A stretch of DNA of 25,943 nucleotides from a virus: the IMG/VR virus record IMGVR_UViG_3300047195_000568, positions 1-25,943 of that record. One strand, 5' to 3'. Made by a program: the position numbers and the translations under genes. Position 1 is the first letter of the stretch. Every line of letters begins with the position of its first letter. The notes beneath the pieces are model-generated. The model worked only from the letters and a program-made list of their open reading frames with translations, ran no database searches and was not told where the DNA came from. This document shows, in pieces, positions 23,537 through 25,943 of the stretch.

Positions 23537-24064
23537 TTAGCTATCTAAGCTAAATGTTACCATATAAAATTCAGTAATTTCTCCGTTGTCTGGCTTGGTC
23601 TTTTCTTTTGAAAAGCGGATATCTCCAAGCCCGCAATGATCTGGATCTTTGAGTAGAATAGCAGTCATTTCAAGAAAATCAACTACATCGTCGAGTGTTG
23701 GATACCAGTATACTTCTTCTACAAAATCTCTAACAAACAAAAATGGTATTTCTTTCTTAAACATTCTTTTGTATTTTGCCCGGTCTTTACTAGTAAGATA
23801 TACACTGATAGCGGGATCTAAATAATAATTAAGATTACGGTGCCGGCACTCTTTGGCTTCTTTCCAAGTCCACCCGTGATCTCGAACCATTGCTCGAACT
23901 TCTTTAATATCAGCAAACCAATGATTAAGATAGTTGTCCACTAACTCGTCTTCACTTTTTCGTTTTAAATGACGAATTAGTTTATTCTGAGTAGTGATAG
24001 CAGATTTACTTTTCTTTGCTGCATGTTCTGCTAATCGCATGGCCTCGTATTGTCTTGAGTTCAT
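23537..24064 (-). CDS. Unknown protein coupled to the homing endonuclease (175 aa)
   Basis: Not recognised. The 175-residue product has a basic N-terminal third (MRLAEHAAKKSKSAITTQNK, LIRHLKRKSEDELVDNYLNH) that looks helical, a central aromatic and charged part (HGWTWKEAKECRHRNLNYYL, YKRMFKKEIPFLFVRDFVEE), and a short strand-rich end (IRFSKEKTKPDNGEITEFYM). Its composition differs sharply from the Ser/Thr/Asn-rich fibres around it. Its ATG overlaps the stop of the endonuclease gene (ATGA), and a fossil endonuclease C-terminus follows its stop at once. This context suggests it moves with, or was captured by, the endonuclease element. Nucleic-acid binding is possible from the basic N-terminus but not shown. 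Confidence 0.75.
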   Translation of the reverse strand: MNSRQYEAMRLAEHAAKKSKSAITTQNKLIRHLKRKSEDELVDNYLNHWFADIKEVRAMVRDHGWTWKEAKECRHRNLNYYLDPAISVYLTSKDRAKYKRMFKKEIPFLFVRDFVEEVYWYPTLDDVVDFLEMTAILLKDPDHCGLGDIRFSKEKTKPDNGEITEFYMVTFSLDS

Positions 24065-24867
24065 TGGGTTTCCTTGCTAGGATTTTGTCGACAACGATCA
24101 GCATGCCAGCGGGTGTACATGCTTACGCTTGCAGTTTTACCACAATGCTCGCAAGTTTTCATCATTTGACTTGGATGAGTTCCAGCAGCAAGTCTATCTA
24201 AATTTGAACTTGGCCCAAGTAAATTATGTGTACCAGCTTTGATTCGGTTGGCATTGTGTTCAGAGCCAAGTAAATTGTGTGTACCGGCCTCTATTAACTT
24301 TTTGTTTAACTTGCCACCAGCGTTAGGGCTGTTACCATTTTGCCAGTGGTGTATTCCCGCTTTGCTACGCCATATACTTGGATTGTTAGTTAAGTTAATA
24401 TGCGTACCATTGGCTATTGCTGTTTTGGCATTACGGCCATCTTTATTGGGATTGCGGTCGCCTTGTAAATTATGCTTACCTTCTTGAACTAATTTATTTT
24501 GTTTTTGTCTTAAGATATCAACAGATTCAAAATTAGTTTTGGTCCAATGATTATCTCCGGCAATTTTTGCCGCTACGCTTGGGTCTTTCATTGGATTGCT
24601 ATCTGTATCAAATCCAACAGGGTCCGCGGTGCGATTCATACATCCTGGCTTACCATAGTGTTCTAGCAAGTATTGACCTTCAAGTGCTTTTACCTGGTCA
24701 ACTGAATCGGCATATTCAAGTATTTCTCGGGTCAGAGTAGATTTATCTTTTATAGAACTGGGCCATAGTCCCGAACCAACATATCCATCGTTGATGTTTT
24801 TTGTACTATGTCTTCCAATATAGTATTTGCCGTTTGTGTGAGTTGTTTTGTATATAAAGTGTTTCAT
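24061..24867 (-). CDS. GIY-YIG homing endonuclease with NUMOD-like repeats and zinc-finger end (268 aa)
   Basis: Residues 1-~85 form a GIY-YIG nuclease domain: FIYKTT (GIY position), YYIGRHST (YIG, with Arg19), DGYVGSG, and Glu63 in KALEGQYLLEHYG as the likely metal-binding residue. The middle holds short DNA-binding repeats of NUMOD type (GKHNLQGDRNPNK, GIHHWQNGNSPNAGG, GTHNLLGSEHNANRI, GTHNLLGPSSN, GTHPSQMM). The C-terminus is a zinc-finger-like CEHC, twelve residues, then H...C. The frame is open upstream to 25074, but that would overlap gp23 and its terminator; I chose the ATG at 24867, where the nuclease fold begins (MKHFIYKTTHTNGKYYIG). The ribosome-binding site is weak. Such genes are selfish, typically cutting cognate DNA near their insertion site. 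The position beside gp23 suggests a conserved capsid-region target. Confidence 0.9.
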   Translation of the reverse strand: MKHFIYKTTHTNGKYYIGRHSTKNINDGYVGSGLWPSSIKDKSTLTREILEYADSVDQVKALEGQYLLEHYGKPGCMNRTADPVGFDTDSNPMKDPSVAAKIAGDNHWTKTNFESVDILRQKQNKLVQEGKHNLQGDRNPNKDGRNAKTAIANGTHINLTNNPSIWRSKAGIHHWQNGNSPNAGGKLNKKLIEAGTHNLLGSEHNANRIKAGTHNLLGPSSNLDRLAAGTHPSQMMKTCEHCGKTASVSMYTRWHADRCRQNPSKETQ

Positions 24868-24872
24868 ACTTT

Positions 24873-24880
24873 TATTTAGC
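24873..24880 (-). promoter_or_regulatory. Late-promoter-like motif (GCTAAATA) very close to the endonuclease start
   Basis: The motif ends only 5 bp before the chosen ATG. With T4-like spacing the RNA would begin at or inside the start codon, so it is either a leaderless promoter, a chance match, or a sign that the true start is further in. Confidence 0.3.
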
Positions 24881-24946
24881 ATAGTCCGTAGCATTACTAA
24901 AGATAATACACTCAAAACATACCTTTTGTCAACTAATTTGGCCAAC

Positions 24947-24970
24947 AAAAAAGGACCTTTCGGTCCTTTT
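24947..24970 (-). terminator. Rho-independent terminator after gp23
   Basis: AAGGACC (24951-24957) pairs with GGTCCTT (24962-24968) around a TTTC loop. A run of A on the plus strand (24947-24952) gives a U tract in leftward RNA. It lies about 50 bp beyond the gp23 stop. Confidence 0.88.
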
Positions 24971-25021
24971 CTGCAACTTCCCATCCCTGGGTTGTTTACT
25001 ACTATTTGTACTGCGTTTGGA

Positions 25022-25943
25022 TCAACTAAAGCTAAGGTTCTGAACTGCAATTTCGCCAACGTAATCGGCTGCATTCCCGAAACTCGATGCGGTGTTTGTC
25101 AATTCGACAAAACCGTAACGAGTCATAAAGCTAACTACTGGTTCGAAACTATTTGGATCCAATACAACGCCACTACTCATCAGCGGAATGTATGGGCAAT
25201 AGAACGCAGCGGCATCAGCCTCTGAAGAACCTTTGTAACCAACCAATACTGATTGTGTATCTGGAGCATAGCTGTTTACAAACACACGCATTGCGCCATT
25301 CAATGTACCAACAAACTTGGTGTTTGTAGGAGCTTCGAATGTGCCTTCTGTTGTGCGAGCAAAAGCTGATGTTGTTGCACTTTGCAATACTGTCAAAGCA
25401 GCTGAACTTACAACAGCCCAGTTACCAGCGCCACGACGTGTACGCTGAGCAATCAAGTTAGCAACGCGGTTGATCAACACTGCCAAAGCGGCATGCTCAT
25501 CACCAACGAATGTTGCTGTACCAGATACAGTAGCTTGGTTGTATGTGTACTCAGTTGCAGCCAAAGAACTCAGACTCAAGAGGATCTCTTGGTCGATTTC
25601 AGCTGTGATTTCTTGAGCCAAAGCAGCCATAATTTCTGCTTCAACATCAATACCATGCATAGCTTGAGCATCTTGTGCTGATTCAAATGTCCAACGAGCT
25701 TGTAACTTGCGAGTCTTAGCTTCAACTGCTTGTTTCAAGATCTGGATGGAGATCTGCTTACCGCCTGTACCTTCCATTGTACTTGTGTTATTACCAGTGT
25801 ATCCAGTAGCTGGAGTAACTTGGTCATAAGGTACTGTGGAATATGCTGTAGCAATGGTGAATGGGCTTAGGGCTTCTTGACCAGCTGTTACAGAAGTAGC
25901 GGCTAATGAATTGTCTTGTAAACTTTGTGCATAGCGAACACGC
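25022..25943 (-). CDS. 23: Major capsid protein gp23, C-terminal part (5' end cut by window edge)
   Basis: The last ~306 residues of a T4-type major capsid protein are encoded; the frame enters from the window edge at RVRYAQSLQDNSLAATSVT, so the listed start is not the gene start. Family hallmarks are ISIQILKQAVEAKTRKLQAR followed by WTFESAQDAQAMHGIDVEAE (T4 gp23: I....K..V.AK.RKL.A.WT.E.AQD..A.HG.D.E.E), RTRRGAGNWAVVSS, VLVGYKGSSEADAAAFYCPY, VVLDPNSFEPVVSFMTRYGF and a short VGEIAVQNLSFS end. It builds the hexameric head shell. The whole T4 protein is about 520 residues, so somewhat over half is present. The N-terminal cleavage region is outside the window. A strong terminator follows. Confidence 0.95.
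   Translation of the reverse strand, partial: RVRYAQSLQDNSLAATSVTAGQEALSPFTIATAYSTVPYDQVTPATGYTGNNTSTMEGTGGKQISIQILKQAVEAKTRKLQARWTFESAQDAQAMHGIDVEAEIMAALAQEITAEIDQEILLSLSSLAATEYTYNQATVSGTATFVGDEHAALAVLINRVANLIAQRTRRGAGNWAVVSSAALTVLQSATTSAFARTTEGTFEAPTNTKFVGTLNGAMRVFVNSYAPDTQSVLVGYKGSSEADAAAFYCPYIPLMSSGVVLDPNSFEPVVSFMTRYGFVELTNTASSFGNAADYVGEIAVQNLSFS

Noticed and set aside
24868-25074. Upstream extension of the endonuclease frame to an ATG at 25074
   Set aside because: It would overlap the gp23 C-terminus and translate across the gp23 terminator, and the nuclease fold begins at the ATG at 24867.

Overview
The window is a stretch of a T4-like tailed phage (myovirus) genome, or a prophage-like or metagenomic fragment of one. 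The diagnosis rests on the right edge, where the C-terminal ~306 residues of a gp23-type major capsid protein are encoded. It is supported by a GIY-YIG homing endonuclease just downstream of gp23, by short A/T-rich motifs of the T4 late-promoter type (TATAAATA, CATAAATA, CTAAATA) before most genes or small operons, and by several low-complexity Asn/Ser/Thr/Gly-rich virion proteins of the kind common in aquatic T4-like phages. The host cannot be read from the sequence. Every gene but one is on the minus strand, so transcription runs from right to left.

Layout, in order of transcription (right to left): gp23 C-terminal part (25022-25943) and its terminator; GIY-YIG/NUMOD-type homing endonuclease (24061-24867); a small unknown gene overlapping it by 4 bp (23537-24064), followed by a fossil of a homing-endonuclease C-terminus; a 724-aa repeat fibre (21270-23444); a 364-aa protein built like a seven-bladed beta-propeller (20138-21232); a short fossil of a fibre C-terminus; a 64-aa small protein (19826-20020); and a 2050-aa paralogue of the 724-aa fibre (13664-19816). 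A bidirectional terminator follows. Next comes the only plus-strand gene, a TPR plus GT9/GT41-like glycosyltransferase (12383-13534), which looks like a moron. Leftward transcription then resumes with a 393-aa structural-type protein with its own terminator (11053-12234), a cluster of small virion proteins (198, 104 and 133 aa), a 529-aa beta-helix fibre (8008-9597), a 110-aa small protein, a 2114-aa repeat fibre (1297-7641), and a truncated gene (1-1211) that joins the same fibre repeats to a different set of propeller-like repeats.

Taken together, roughly 23 kb downstream of the capsid gene is devoted to adhesin or fibre-like proteins assembled from a small kit of shared modules: the GNIT.NYFIGNGSQLTG and NTQVLYNNNGN units, the TYTGTPTVNISNN unit, DG.TW propeller blades, and GW(S)(I/M)GPG tips. 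Near-identical DNA repeats, swapped tips and small gene fossils indicate that this cluster is rebuilt by recombination. The glycosyltransferase could modify these Ser/Thr-rich proteins or the host surface, but that is an inference. The regulatory site of most interest is a perfect 11-bp inverted repeat over the ribosome-binding site of the 529-aa fibre gene, overlapped by a late-promoter-like motif. This is the geometry T4 uses to silence read-through transcripts of late genes.
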